A DNA stretch of 64,000 nucleotides from Desmodus rotundus (GCF_022682495.2 NC_071392.1:89048797-89112796), one strand, 5' to 3'; shown: positions 33,150 through 45,116, numbered from the stretch's first letter. Notes: generated by a model from the sequence alone, not told the origin. Numbers and translations: made by a program.

Positions 33150-33620
33150 TGCACTTTAACATATTTCAGACAAAAGGGCGTACAGTAACAAAAGTAGGGC
33201 CTTCGTACCCACGGCCCTGTCTAGTCCTTCCCAATCCTGCCATTCCTCCCTCGAAAGCAGCCGTCACCCTCAATTAGTGGATGATTCTTCTCTCGTATTT
33301 CTTACACCTTTGCTGCTCATCTGTGTATTCCTGAACATCACACAGCACTTTTTGCTTGCGTTTTTTCCCTTTATACAAATGGTCTTATCCAGGTGTCTTT
33401 TGAAACCCGCCTTCCTCCCCTGCCCACCAACACTAGGCTTCTCAAACCCAGCCCACCGAAACGTGCGCTTCTGATCCATCGACTCCGGCTGTGCCGTGTT
33501 GCCTTCTGGAAACGCACCACAGTCTGGTTTCCCACTCTTGCTGATGAACATCAAGGTCGCTCCCAGATTGGTGCCATTACAAACAGTGCTGTTACAAAGG
33601 TACAGGACTCCTTGGGGACA
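33150..33620 (-). mobile_element. Old L1-type remnant
   Basis: The blocks 'cctgaacatcacacagcact', 'acaaatggtcttatccaggt' and 'gccattacaaacagtgctgt' resemble a second, more diverged antisense L1M 3' region beside the one at 32415-33105. Confidence 0.4.
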
Positions 33621-34054
33621 TAGACATAGTGCTGTTCAAAGTACGTACGGTCTAAGAACTGTTTGCTTCTGGCACGTCAGTGCGTTGCTTCCTCCCCAAA
33701 GAAAGTCCTACTGGGAAACACACGCAAGCTGCACTTAGCACAGTGTGCTTCGCGATGAAGCCGGTTTGTGTTCTGGTGCCAGCCCTTTCCTCCTTGCAGA
33801 CTGGCTCTCCAAACGGCAGTGCTCCCCGTGTATGCGTAGCAATAGAATTACCGGCTTGGGTGGTGAACGGTCTACTTTCTGAACAACGGCAAACCGCTCC
33901 CCAGAGCTTGACACCGAACACCAGAGTATGCGGTCCCATAAATCTGACATTCTAAAATACAGGTCTGCCTCAAACAGTGCAGCACCTGGGGCGAGCGGAC
34001 AACGGAAACCCACAAACCATATATCTAAATATTCAAAGTCTTGCCCGAGTTCTA
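33621..34054. other. Unassigned sequence
   Basis: No gene or repeat named. The frames at 33652-33939, 33680-33955 and 33735-34013 overlap on both strands and look like chance. Confidence 0.45.
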
Positions 34055-34314
34055 GCTTCTTAATCTACTCAAAGGACCATCTTTTGTTTTTTATTAATCT
34101 CCTTTATGTTGCTCTTTTCTCTATTTCCTTGACTTCTTTAAGATCACTTTTGGGATTCATTTTGTAGAACATTTTTGTTGCCTGATAAATTTATTTTGAG
34201 TTAAAATTTTTCTCTAAATTCTGCTTTGGCAATTTCCTACAAATTTTGACAAGTAGTGTGTTTACTATTGCCTAATTCTACATATTTCTTATTTTTTATG
34301 ATTTCCTAATTGTT
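34055..34314 (-). mobile_element. Old L1 ORF2 remnant
   Basis: The blocks 'gatttcctaattgttttttaa' (in part), 'caatttcctacaaattttga' and 'ttcctaattctacat'-like stretches fit antisense L1 ORF2. It abuts the younger L1 that starts near 34315. Confidence 0.4.
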
Positions 34315-36692
34315 TTTTAAAATTTATGTTTCACTTATGGTTTACATACAATATTATATTAGTTTCAGGTGTACATGGTGATTAGACATTGATATACCTT
34401 ACAAAGTGATCACCTGTTAAGTCTAATACCCATCTGACACCCTATGTAGTTATTACAATATTATTAACTACATTCCCTGTGCTGTACTTTACATCCCTGT
34501 GCCTATTTTCATAACTAGGATTTTGTACTTCTTAATCCCTCATCTTTCTCACCCATCCCTCCAACCCACCTCCCACCTGGCAACCATCAATTTGTTCTCC
34601 GTGTCTGTGATTTGTTTCTGTTTTGTTTGTTTATTTTGTTTTTAGATTCCACATATAAGTGAAATCCTATGTATTTGTCTTTGTCTGACTAACTTCACTT
34701 AGCACAACACCCTCTAGGTCCATCCATGTTGCCACAAATGGCAAGATTTCATTCTTCTTTAAAGGCTGAGTAGGTTCTATTATATAAACGTACCACATTG
34801 TCTTTATCCACTCATCTATCGATGGACACTTACTTTGCTTCCGCATCTAGGCTATTGTAAATAACACTGCAATGAACATTGGAGTGCATATATTTTTTTG
34901 CACTAGTATTTTGGATTTCTTAGGATAAATACCCAGAAGTAAAATTGCTGGTCATTTGGCAGTTGTACTTTTATTTTTTGAGGAAACTTCTTATTGTTTT
35001 CCACAGTGGCTGCCCCAACTTGCAGCCCCACCAATGGTGCGCAAGGGTTCTGTCATCTCTGCATCCCCGCTAACACTTGTTTGTTAATTTATTGATGAGA
35101 GCCATTCTGACAGATGTGAGGTGATATCTCATTGTCCTCTTTAAAGAAATAGCTATTCAGGTCCTCTGGGCCGCTTTTTACTCAGATTTTTGGGAGGTTT
35201 GTTGCTGTGAAGTGGTATGAGTTTCTTATATATTTTGGATACTAACCCCTTATCTGATGTATATCATTGGTGAATATCTTCTTCCATTTACTAGGTTGTC
35301 TTTTTGTTTTGTTGAGGTTTTCTTTGCTGTGCAAAAGCTTTTTATTTTGATGTAGTCCCATTTATTTTGATGTAGTCCCATTTATTTATTTTTTCTTTTG
35401 TTTCCCTTGCCTGGGGAGACATATCCAAAAAATATTGCTAAGAGCAATGTCAAAGAGTTTACTGCCTGTGTTTTCTTCTGGGAGTTTTATGGTTACAGGC
35501 CCTACATTTAATTCTTTAGTCCCTTGTGAGTTTAGTTTCATATATGCTGTAAGAGGGCGGTCTAGTTGCATTGTTTTACATGCATCTGTCCGGTTTTCCC
35601 AGCACTATTGAAGAGACGGCTTTTGCCACACGGTATAATTTTGCCTCCTTTGTACAAAAAGATTTGTTGACCATAGAGACGTGGGTTTATTTCTGGGTTC
35701 TCTATTCTATTCCTTTGATCTTTGTGTCTGTTTTTATGCCAATACCATGATTTTTTTATTACCTCGTACTATAGTCTGATATCAGACAGTATGATAACTC
35801 CAACTTTGTTCTTCTTTTTCAATATCGCTTTGGCTTTTAGGGGCTTTTGCGGTTCCATATAAATTTTAGGATTATTTGTTCTTGCTCCGTGAAAATCCCA
35901 TTGACATGTCAATAGGGATTGCACTGAATCTGTCAATTGCTTTGAGTAGTATGGACATTTTAATGATGTTTATTCTTCCCGCCCATAAGCATGATATGTG
36001 CTTCCATTTAGGTGTCTATTCTTTGATTTCTTCCTACAATGTCTTACAGTTGTCCAAATAAAGGTCTTTTACCTATTTGGTTAAATTTTATTCCTAGGTA
36101 ATATTATTATAGGTAATAATATTATTATTTTTTTGATAAAATTATAAATGGGATTGTTTTTCTTAATTTCTCTTTCTGATAGTTTGTTATGGGTGTGTAA
36201 AAATGTGACTGATCTTTGAATGTTAATTTTGTATCCTGTAACAAAAATTTTGTTAATTTTTGCTACTTTACTGAATTTATTTATAAGTTCCAATAGTTTA
36301 TTTGGCAAGATCTTTAGGGTTTTCTATAAATAGTATAATGTCATCTACAAATGATGACAGTTTACTTCTTCCTTTCTAATTTGGATATCTTTTATTTACT
36401 TTTTCTTGTCCAATTGCTGTGGCTAGGACTTCCAGTACTATGTTGAACAAAGGGGTGAAAGTAGACATCCCTGTCTTGTTCCTGATCGTAAAGGAAAAAT
36501 CTTTTAGCTTTTCACTGTTGACTATGATGTTAGCTGTGGGTTTGTCATTTATGGCCTTTCTTATGTTGAGGCATCTTCCCTCTATACCCACTTTGCTGTG
36601 AATTTTTCTCATAAATGGATGTAGGGGTTTGTCAAATGCTTTTTCTGCAACTATTAATATGATTACATGAGTTTCATCCTTTGTTTTGTTGA
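34315..36692 (-). mobile_element. 5'-truncated L1 (3' UTR to reverse transcriptase), about 2.4 kb
   Basis: Read on -, it runs from the reverse transcriptase domain near 36690 to the 3' UTR near 34320. The frame 36612-36376 contains NDKPTANIIVNSEKLKDFSF and FNIVLEVLATAIGQEK, typical of L1 ORF2p. The catalytic FADD box appears as FVDD (complement of 36340-36351), and a missing base just upstream puts it out of frame. A 20-bp tandem duplication lies at 35341-35380. Non-functional. The 3' end matches the L1 at 21195. Confidence 0.88.
35341..35380. repeat. 20-bp perfect tandem duplication inside L1
   Basis: The unit tttattttgatgtagtccca is present twice in a row within the antisense L1 ORF2. The normal L1 has one copy, so this is a private duplication. 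Confidence 0.95.
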
Positions 36693-36754
36693 TGTGGTGT
36701 CAGGCTAGTGCTGGCCATTACTTGGGGAGCCATCTGGCCCAGAAACCTGCAGTC

Positions 36755-36935
36755 TAGACCAGTGTTACTCAAGATCAGAATTTGCAAAAATTATCTGGTG
36801 TGCTAGTTAAAAATGCCCTATCTCCAGAGATTTGGGGTCATTCAGACTAGTGTGGAATCTCGTCGTACTTTTTAACGAGTGTCCCAGGGGATTCTGAAGT
36901 CAGTAGCCCACAGACCATGCTGAGAAGCATTAACC
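36755..36935 (-). mobile_element. MER5-like hAT (Charlie) remnant
   Basis: It starts 'accagtgttactcaagatca' and ends 'accatgctgagaagcattaa'. The interior has 'attatctggtgtgctagtta' and 'tcccaggggattctgaagtc', matching MER5A/B-type MITEs. Ancient and shared across placental mammals. The orientation call is tentative. Confidence 0.6.
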
Positions 36936-37177
36936 TAAATATTACAAAAATAAAGGAACTGATGTAGCTAATGGGCAAAATTATATATGTGGAAGAAATG
37001 GTCAAATTCTCCAAAATGTGTGTTTGTTGATTTTAAAAAACACTCAAAGAAGGAAATGCTTGAGGGATCAGTTTTATGGAACTCCAGAACTTCAGAGAGA
37101 GATCAGATTCTTCCTGCTTGATTTGAGGCGATAAATGCTCATTGACTGACCAGAACACCATGGCCTTTGGATAAATA

Positions 37178-37385
37178 CAGGGTCTGGCACAAATAACGCT
37201 CTTTTTAATCACAAAATCTTTTTTACAAAACCATAAGCACGTAATTCTATAACATAACACTATCACAGTCAAGTGCACCATATGACATTTTAGGTGAAAT
37301 GTTCAAATTAAAACTATCAATTATTACACCCATATTATTACCCTACCAACCACACTCAAGCAGGCGTTACTTCTGCCGGACCCTG
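37178..37385. mobile_element. Mariner-type MITE (about 208 bp)
   Basis: Terminal inverted repeats cagggtctggcacaaataac (left) and cagggtccggcagaagtaac (right, read on -) match at 17 of 20 positions. The left flank is TA; the right flank now reads TG, which a single change could explain. The interior is AT-rich and non-coding. Suggests a Tc1/mariner non-autonomous element. Confidence 0.72.
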
Positions 37386-37602
37386 TGTAACTAGAGAAAT
37401 CTGCCTGTTTTAGTTGTTGAACCACTCATTGTGTTAACCAGCCCTTGAAAGAATCCTGCAGGGTCTTTCCACTTAGCAATCACCAATACATGCACCCGTG
37501 CCACTGTGTAAAAGCATGTCGGCTTCGAATATGTTTCTTTCATTGTACCCTGGTGAGCCTTCCAGTTCTTCTCATGTTTCTGTGTATTCTTATTCTTTTT
37601 TT

Positions 37603-37808
37603 TAAAGATTTTGTTTATTTATTCTTAGAGACGGGAATGGAGGGAGAGAAACATCAAGGTGTGAGAGAAACATCGCTCGGTTGCCTCTCATATGTGTCCC
37701 TACCGGGGACCAGGGCTGCAACCCAGCCTTGCACCCTGACCGGCAACTGAGCCCCCACGATCTTGCGCTTTGCAGAGGACGTCCAACCAGCTGAGCTGCA
37801 CCGGTCAG
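37603..37808 (-). mobile_element. Ves SINE, reverse orientation
   Basis: Read on -, the head (tgctgaccggtgcagctcag) is at 37789-37808. The body includes the antisense of 'gggaccagggctgcaaccca', and the tail is at 37603-37625 (aaagattttgtttatttatt on +). The B-box region is diverged. Confidence 0.85.
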
Positions 37809-39690
37809 CACTATGTTTTCTTGTTCTTTAACTGCGGTTTCTCTTCATTCTTTCATCCTGGCACCAAAGCCCTTCATTCACCCTCTTTCCCAGTAAGTTT
37901 TTCACAATTTTTTTTTCAATTCTTCAGCCACAGGTAACCTCAATAAAATGACCATCAGCCCTGTCTCCAGTGTAGTATTTCCTGTCCTCTCAAACTCTAA
38001 TGAAAAGGTTTTGGCCATTCCTACTTAGGAAGACAGGTGGGGAAAAATGAGTTCTTTTTCTACCCAAAAAGATAAGCACTTGGACATTACAAAGAAAGTA
38101 ACCAGAAATTCTATTAACGCCCAGCTCCCTCCCCTGGACTACTGAATGCCTCCAGTAGTCACTCTACACAGACCTTAATTTACACAAGAGCTGGTTTTAT
38201 TTCCCGTCAAAATTGCAAGGAAGGACAAAGTCAATCTCCCTGGGAACTTGGCCTGTCGATGTATGACATATGTAGCCCTATTTCTTCCCTGTTGTGAAGC
38301 TTCAAGTTCTGCTAAGAGTTCTGGGTAGAAAGCCCCTCTGGGAAACATGACTTTGCTTTGAAAACCACTGTTATGAGCTACCTTGAATTCAGAGCTTAAG
38401 GGCTTAGGGTTCACTCTTACCTTGAAGAAACCAAGGGTTTTTCATGTGTATGAAAAAGAAAACATCTTTAACATTTTGAAAACACTATTTCAAAAAATTC
38501 AGGTTCAGTGTAAAGGGCAAGAGACAGCACATAAAAGCAGGATGCTAGAGTGAGCACAGAATAAACTCCACTCTCCGGAGGACCCGCTACTATGGAATGA
38601 TATATGATGCTCAGTCTTGCCAGGGGCCCTCTGGCACGATCCGTTCTTGCGTTCCAGGGCACAGAGTGAATCTAAACATTCTGAGGGCTATTCAATCATA
38701 TTTTGGCTCCTATACCAGAAGAATCGCAGAGGAGAACAATGGCAGGGTGTGTGGGCCTGCTTTCACATACAGAGCAAACAGAAAACGCAGCTCAAAGGTT
38801 ATTCCAGAAAAGGAAATATATTTATTCACAGAAAGAGAGGTCCAGAAGTAAAGCAGGCTTCAAGTGACCCTCAATCCCTGTTCTTTCAAATCCCCACAGT
38901 GACATCATTATCTCGATGCTGGAACTTCCCCTCGTAGTGGCAAAGCAGCTGCCAATAACAGCTGGAGTATTTCTTGTAAGAGGGAGGAAGGACTGTCTTG
39001 GATGTCACAGCAACCTCTCTCTAAGGCTCTGAGGCCAGAACTTGGTGTTGTGTCCACTCCTAAACCAAATTCTGGCAGGAGGAAAGGCACTGCCCTTAAA
39101 TTACTCTTGCAAGCAGCAGGGGCGCGGTTCCCCTCTGAAACATGGCTGTGAGGCAGGCAGGAGAGGCTTGAGCCAGATCAGGGCTCTGCGGGAGGGGGAG
39201 GGAGAGACGTGGAATAGGCCACGAACAGTGTCCCCCACCTGGGGCCTTCGCTGAACGGGAAGCATGAAACAGCTATGTTAACGATGCAAAGACATTGAGA
39301 ACCCTCCCAACAAACAGGTTTCAAGAAGCCTAGATAATTCCTCCTCCTAAATCCATCCGCCCAGCCGACATTCGCTGAGGCTGTGCAGCATCAGGGCTCC
39401 GCGCAGTTACTGCCGCAGCGCGGAGATGAAGAGAGACGGTCCTGCTGCAAGAGTTTGTTGAACAGTGAGCACCCCGTGCTGTGTCTGTGAGTAACAATAA
39501 AAGTTAGAACCACGTTGTGGAAATTCAGTCTCCAAAAGGACTTCCAAGAAGAAGTCCTTGGAAGAAAGTTTAAAAAAACATAGTGAGGGAGTTCTCCACC
39601 TTGTTTTTTCATTCGTTCCTTTTTTTTTTTTTTTTGGCGTGAATTGCTCCCTCACCCTCACAAACAGGGGAAGTATCTAACTTGCCATCC
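37809..39690. other. Unassigned sequence
   Basis: No gene or repeat family named. A good donor-like site on - (TTCAAG|GTAAGAG, about 38416-38427) has only a weak upstream acceptor. A T15 run lies at 39620-39634. Confidence 0.45.
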
Positions 39691-39699
39691 GAGGACCAC

Positions 39700-40170
39700 A
39701 CTAGATATGATCCTTCAGCTCTATTGTCTGTTGGCCACTCTTCCCCCCTTGCTCTGTGGCCCAGAGGCTGGCCCCACAGACCGTGTCAGCCAGGTCCCCT
39801 GGTTTCCAGCTTTCATCTGGCTTCAGCCAGAGGCACAGGCAGCAGGTGACCGAGTTGGGGGTGCCAGTCCTCCTGCTTCCTCCTTGCCTCGTTGCAGGCA
39901 GCCCGTGGCCGCATTCTTTCACCAAACGTCACAGCTTCCCTTGAGCAACCCTTCCCTAGAACTGATTTCTGGTCATTGTTCCCTCCCTGTGCACTGTGAT
40001 GTTGCAGTCACTTCCCAGCACAACTGGCCCTGTGTGCTTCGTCATCATTTCTTGGTTTCCCTTAACACCGTCAACGCCTTTGTGTAAAAGTCCCTGCATG
40101 AGCTCTCCCAGTCACCCATTTTCAATATCCCAGCTGCTTCCTCCCGGGACCATGAGTGACAGAGGCCTTC
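39700..40170 (+). repeat. Possible ancient repeat remnant
   Basis: The blocks 'tctggtcattgttccctccc', 'aaaagtccctgcatgagctc', 'cacccattttcaatatccca' and 'gctgcttcctcccgggacca' recall a known mammalian repeat ending in 'tttcctgccgggacc'. Family uncertain. The 147-codon frame 39644-40087 lies across it and is unlikely to be a gene. Confidence 0.35.
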
Positions 40171-40369
40171 AGAGTCGGCTGAGGTCAGCCAGTGATGTTT
40201 TAACATCTCCTCTCCTTTGTCTGCCGTTTTCTTATTTCTCGGTTCTAAGTGTCTTATGTCCTCATCTTCAAAACATTGCTTCCCATAAGATCTGTAAATT
40301 ATAATTCTTTCATTTCCATTCTGAGGAGCTAGATGTGTCTTTTAAAATGTTGGAACTACACAGGTAACA

Positions 40370-41235
40370 CAAGAAAAATAAAAATTGGACTTCATTAAAA
40401 TTAAACTCTTTGGGGCTACAAAGAGAATCAACAAGAAGGTGAAAAGACAGCCCCAGTGTGAGAGAAAATACTCCCAAATCATATCTGATAAAGGACTGGT
40501 ATCTAGAAAATGTAAAGAATGCTTACAACTCAGTAAGAAACGACAGATAACCCAATTTTAAAATGAGCAAAGGATAGACACATTTCTCCAAAAAGATGCA
40601 CAAGTGACTGGCGAGTGCATGAAGACACACTCAACTCCATTAGCCTTTGGAACGCGCGTCGAAGCCACAGCGAGATACCACTCCATGCCCGCGAGGATGG
40701 CTAAAGCTAAAAAATGCATAAGAGCAGATGCTGCCAAGGATGTGAAGGAAGTGGAGCCCTCGTGCGCTGCTGGAGGGAATGTAGAATGGCGCCAACATTA
40801 AACAGAGTTACATAGGATCCTGCAATTCCACTTCTTGGTATGTGGTCAAAAGAAAGGACAATGTCTCTACACAAAAACTTGTACATGAATATCCATAGCA
40901 GCGTTATTCATACTAGCCCAAAAGTGGAAACAACCTGACAGATGAATGGGTAAATAAACTGTGGTATGTCCATTCCACAGACTATTACTGGGCATGAAGG
41001 GAATGAAGAACTCATTCACAATGCAACATGGATGAACCTTGAAAACTTATGCTAAGTGAAAGAATTCGATTACGAAAGAACCACACCGATAGTATGATTC
41101 CATTTATATGAAATGTCCAGAATAGGCAACTCTATAGAGATAGAGGGTAGATTACTGGTTGCCTAGGGAGACTTGGGGGAAAATGAGCAGTGCCTGCTAA
41201 TGGGTACAAGGCTTTCTTTGGGGGTAATTTTAAAA
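40370..41235 (+). mobile_element. Old L1, ORF2 C-terminus and 3' region
   Basis: Ordered L1 blocks include 'attggacttcattaaaatta', 'atatctgataaaggactggt', 'cacagcgagataccactcca', 'ctgctggagggaatgtagaa', 'tatccatagcagcgttattc', 'tattactgggcatgaaggga' and 'ttatgctaagtgaaagaatt'. Multiple frame breaks; no protein. It continues into a decayed 3' UTR. Confidence 0.85.
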
Positions 41236-43335
41236 AAGCTCTAAAATTGGCCAAGGTGATGGTTGCACATTTGTGTGAACATACTGTACTCTGGCCTCCA
41301 GTTACCTCGCTCTTCTAAGTATCTCTTAAAATTCATCCTTGAACATAAATTCCAAAGGGTCTTAGAACCTACAAGCCTAAGAAAACCCTCAAGAATCCTC
41401 TGAAACATTCCCCAAAATGAAGGCTTAGATGGCTTGCTTCTTTCTAGCATGCCTGATATTTTATAATTCTCTGAATACTCATGAAATGAAACGGATCCCA
41501 AGCTTTTTTGCCAGAGTGTTTTATGTTAGGATAAAAGAAAGTGCCTTTCACCGACCTCCCAGGGCGTCTCATTAGCATCCTGCGCCCCCGTCTGCTCCCT
41601 TATATTCACAATAACTAGCATTATAAATAGAACTTATGCAACTTTAACAGAAGAGGAGTTCAGTGATGGGACCCTATGGCTAAGCTTGTTTATGCAAATT
41701 CCAGTCCTGAGCTAGTTTTGTGCTGTAGAAAGAGGTCGCTAAAGGAAGCCAGGGGCCTGTGTAGTTATGTGACCCTGGAGAACTCAGGCAGCACATCTAG
41801 CTGCCTCCATAAAACTAGAGCCTCCACCTAGAGTATCTCTAGGGGACTCCCAACTCAAAAAAAAAGAAAGAAAAAAGAAAAGCATTTATGCCATTGACCT
41901 TAACCCAAAATTTTAAAATACTCTTAGTGGTAACCAAGCAAAGAGATTGCTCTAAAAGTGTTGTGGCCTGCATCACTCTAAATCCTTGAAATGAAAGGAA
42001 ACTTTCCAGGGAGATTCTGAAGTTGTAAACAAATAGGATGAATATTAACAAACACTTAGATGAAGTAAGTGAAGTTGATTTCGCGTGGCGGGGACCGAAG
42101 TGGTGGAGACAGTGTTCTGGCAGTGCTGTTGACGTTCTGGGGAAAAGAGAAATGAGTCTGAGATGACGCAAGCCCTGTAGCCCGCGCATGCAGATAATCG
42201 GACGTGAAGTATGAAGGCTCCAGAAGCCTGCTGAGCCTTCGAGGGTTCCCAGAACTGGCAGCAAGAGCTAGACTTTTGCAGAGTTAAAGAGCCATGCCCT
42301 CCAGATGAAAGAGGAGTGCCTGGATTATGGGAAGGACAGTTGATGAAGAGAGAAGAGTATGAAGTCTGACTTTGCACAATAGCAAAGAAGCTGAGAATTT
42401 CCTCAGTTATGAGCCCTGGCTCCATAGGCACCCCCAGGAATCTGTGTGGTGTGATAGGCAGACACTGGGGGGCCTAAATGAGCACCAGAGACTGGTGATA
42501 ACCCAGACCATCAGGGGACGGAAGGTCCCACAGGACCAGATTGGAAGTTTCCCTGCCCATCCTCTGCTAAGTGTGTGCAGGGAGGGGACCCTGCAGTTCA
42601 CCCCTGAGTGTCATTTGAGCCTGAAGATCGTCTGACCTGTCTGGTGTGTCTAAGTTAACTCTTCACTGTAACATGCTGTGCAACCTTCCTGCCGAGATGA
42701 GAGCCGTGGAGTAGGTTAAGGCAGGGGGTTGAGATGGATTAGGGTTTTAGGACAGACCCTAAAGCTAGAGTAAAGCAAAACCAGAGGCAGGGGGAGACTT
42801 TTCTAGAAATTGATTCACCATCAAAAGAAAAGGAAAAAACAAATGTCATTATCATGAAACAGAGCTGGAACAATTGTGAGGGAGCAATAGGCAAGTTCGA
42901 GACCTTGAAGACATTTGACAGGAGTGACCTGGTAAGCAATGGGACACTGCGGGGAGGGCCACAGGATCCAGGGCAGCTCCAAGACTCCTGGTTCCTGGTA
43001 TTGTGAGGGTGTTGACATCCTTACCCAAAGAGGAAAATAAAGGTGCAGGACAGGTTTTCAGGAAGGAGGTAATTAATTCTGTTTTGAACTGGTGATTAAC
43101 ACGATGCTTTGGCCTACCGGTTTTTCCCGCCCAATTGATGTCATGTCTGAGTTTCGTCATTTGCGTGAATACAAAAGCCCTGACTTGTAACCTGGGGACT
43201 TTAATTGTGCTACTCAGTACTCTATGCCTGAGCTGTTCTGCTATCACTCATTCATCAGATTGCATGGACCTTTACATCTCAAATCTAAATGCATCTCCAA
43301 GAAGTTTTTTGTATTCAAAGTACACTCATTTCAAT
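41236..43335. other. Unassigned, mostly unique sequence
   Basis: No gene or repeat family named. An octamer-like ATGCAAAT occurs near 41693 in a short AT-rich stretch. The 141- and 128-codon - frames (41839-42264, 42045-42431) overlap each other and show no known domain. Confidence 0.45.
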
Positions 43336-43339
43336 CATA

Positions 43340-43450
43340 CAACTGACATGCACTGCTCACCTGTTAGGGTTCAAGGTCTTGTCCAGGTGATGTGAAAACC
43401 ACATATATGAGTAGTACATAGTCCTGCTCTCAGAGAGCTCACAAATGGGT
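43340..43450 (-). repeat. L2 remnant
   Basis: The block 'acatagtcctgctctcagag', then 'agctcacaaatggg', is typical antisense L2. Confidence 0.45.
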
Positions 43451-43635
43451 ACGTATTTTGATAAACTCTTTGAGATTCTTGGGGAAAGGCAGCTTCTGAA
43501 CGATAAACAACCCCTCCCACTCACTGGGTGGCTCTTCCCAACTACAAAGTGGGTCAAACAAGCACCGTGTACTCAGTGACTGATTAAATGGGTAGAGAGC
43601 TCCCTGAGTCCTGGCCCTGCACAGCATAATTACAC

Positions 43636-43792
43636 ATTCCGGAGCCTACCGCTGCACGCCCAGGGGCCCTGTGCCGGCCGCAGGGGCTGACGTGCAGGGC
43701 AGGGCTGCGCAGACGCGCAGAGGGAGTGCCGGCAGGCCCAGGCTAAGGAACAGAGGAGGAGAGGGACGGGAGGAAAGGCGGATTTAGTACCA
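43636..43792. promoter_or_regulatory. Small CpG-dense patch
   Basis: About 12 CpGs in 155 nt ('ccctgtgccggccgcagggg', 'ggctgcgcagacgcgcagag'). No TATA box or known exon adjoins. Weak evidence for a regulatory role. Confidence 0.25.
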
Positions 43793-44049
43793 GCTACGTG
43801 GATCCCCAAGCAGAGAGCACATTGTCCCCATTTATGTAAAACAGGGACAAGGACATAATTTGCATGCACATAGAAAGTGCGTGGATAGACACACAGGAAG
43901 TTATTAACCACGGGAGCCAGAAATTATTCATAAAGAGAAGGGCTGGGGGTCAGAGCGAGACAGAGGGTTCTTTTCCTATCTGCCCTTTTGTTCTGCTTGA
44001 ACTCTTAATAGGAGTACGCACTGCTTCTTCAGTGAAAAAGAAAAAGTGT

Positions 44050-44226
44050 GTCCCTGCTGGTGTGGCTCAGTGGATTGAGCACCAGCCTGCAAACCAAAGG
44101 AACGTGCCTGAGTTGTAGGCCATGTTCCCGGTAGGGGGCACTCCAGAGGCAACCACACATTGATGTTTCTCTCCCTCTCTCTTTCTTCCTTCCCCTTTCT
44201 GAAAAATAAATAGATAAAATCTTTAA
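44050..44226 (+). mobile_element. Ves SINE with internal deletion that removes the B box
   Basis: The head and A box (gctggtgtggctcagtggat) and 'agcaccagcctgcaaaccaa' run straight into 'aggaacgtgcctgagttgta'. The usual segment with GGTTCGATTCCCAGTCAGGG is missing, while the rest of the body and the tail remain. About 30 nt are lost. Confidence 0.9.
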
Positions 44227-44350
44227 AAACTAAAAAATAAATTAAAAATTTTTTAAAGTATAGCAGGAAGGTCATACCTGGCAACAGCAATCTGAATGTC
44301 AGTGGGTACAGGTAGGAGCCTGAAAACTAGCTTTCCACACCTCAGCCCAG

Positions 44351-44416
44351 TGAAAATAGAGCATATTGAGATTATCCTTAAAAATCATCCATTGAAAATA
44401 GAGCACATTGAGATTA
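44351..44416. repeat. 24-bp direct repeat, 42-bp spacing
   Basis: Copies at 44351-44374 and 44393-44416 (tgaaaatagagcatattgag + atta) differ at one position. Possibly a local duplication of about 42 bp with partial decay. Confidence 0.9.
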
Positions 44417-45110
44417 AGTCAAAATTCAAAACAATCCTGAAGCTTAGCTGTAATCCCGTCACACTAGCAGCTCTTTTCAGTTTCGTTCGGTCTTGACAAA
44501 GCCCTTCTTGGAAAACGGGGAATCTCACACACCCTTTCCTGCTGCTCCTGCTCTTGGAAGCACATCGACTTGTCAGAATCAACTCCTCATCCAGTTCCTT
44601 CGTGTGCAGCTGGGCACATGTCCAGCTGGAACAGAGAATCACTCGATTGTGTTTGCAGCTGGCAGGGACATGCCCTTCGGAGGTCCTGCCGTCAGCCAGG
44701 TGGGGGAGCACACGTGGAACAGGATGTCTTGGCATGAGCTGTGACCTGCACTGTCCCTTCCTGGGCCTGACATTGTCACGCTGGGGCTTCCCGCTTGCAC
44801 CTCCTCCCCTCCCTGCCTTCCACTTCCTCACCCAGGCTGTGTTCTCCCTTCTGACTCAGCACCTTTCAACTGACCTATGGTGACTCCCTGCCGACTTGGG
44901 CTCGGCGCCCTTTCCCGTAAGTGTCCTTATGAGAAGCCAAGCCCTTCCTATACCTGCTCTTTGACCCTGGGTAAATTAGAGGTCACATAGATTTTTCCAG
45001 TGTTGTCCCCAAAAATCATTTGGAAACCATCATGCTGAGTATAAAGGAAGCAAAAATCTTTATCAGTTTGAGATGGAAAAGCCTGACCCCTGCTTTATTC
45101 TGTAATAATA
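44417..45110. other. Unassigned sequence
   Basis: No gene or repeat family named. The 148-codon - frame at 44385-44831 overlaps + frames at 44493-44744 and 44554-44883 and lacks any recognised motif. Confidence 0.45.
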
Positions 45111-45116
45111 GAGTTG

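Noticed and set aside
38424..38487. Exon-like segment on - with strong donor TTCAAG|GTAAGAG
   Set aside because: The only acceptor in range (ttttttgaaatag) is weak, and no partner exon on - was found.
39644..40087. 147-codon + frame with hydrophobic N-terminal part
   Set aside because: It lies over a probable ancient repeat, with a - frame and a second + frame overlapping; no known family.
44385..44831. 148-codon - frame
   Set aside because: Two + frames cover the same bases and there is no recognised motif; a composition effect.
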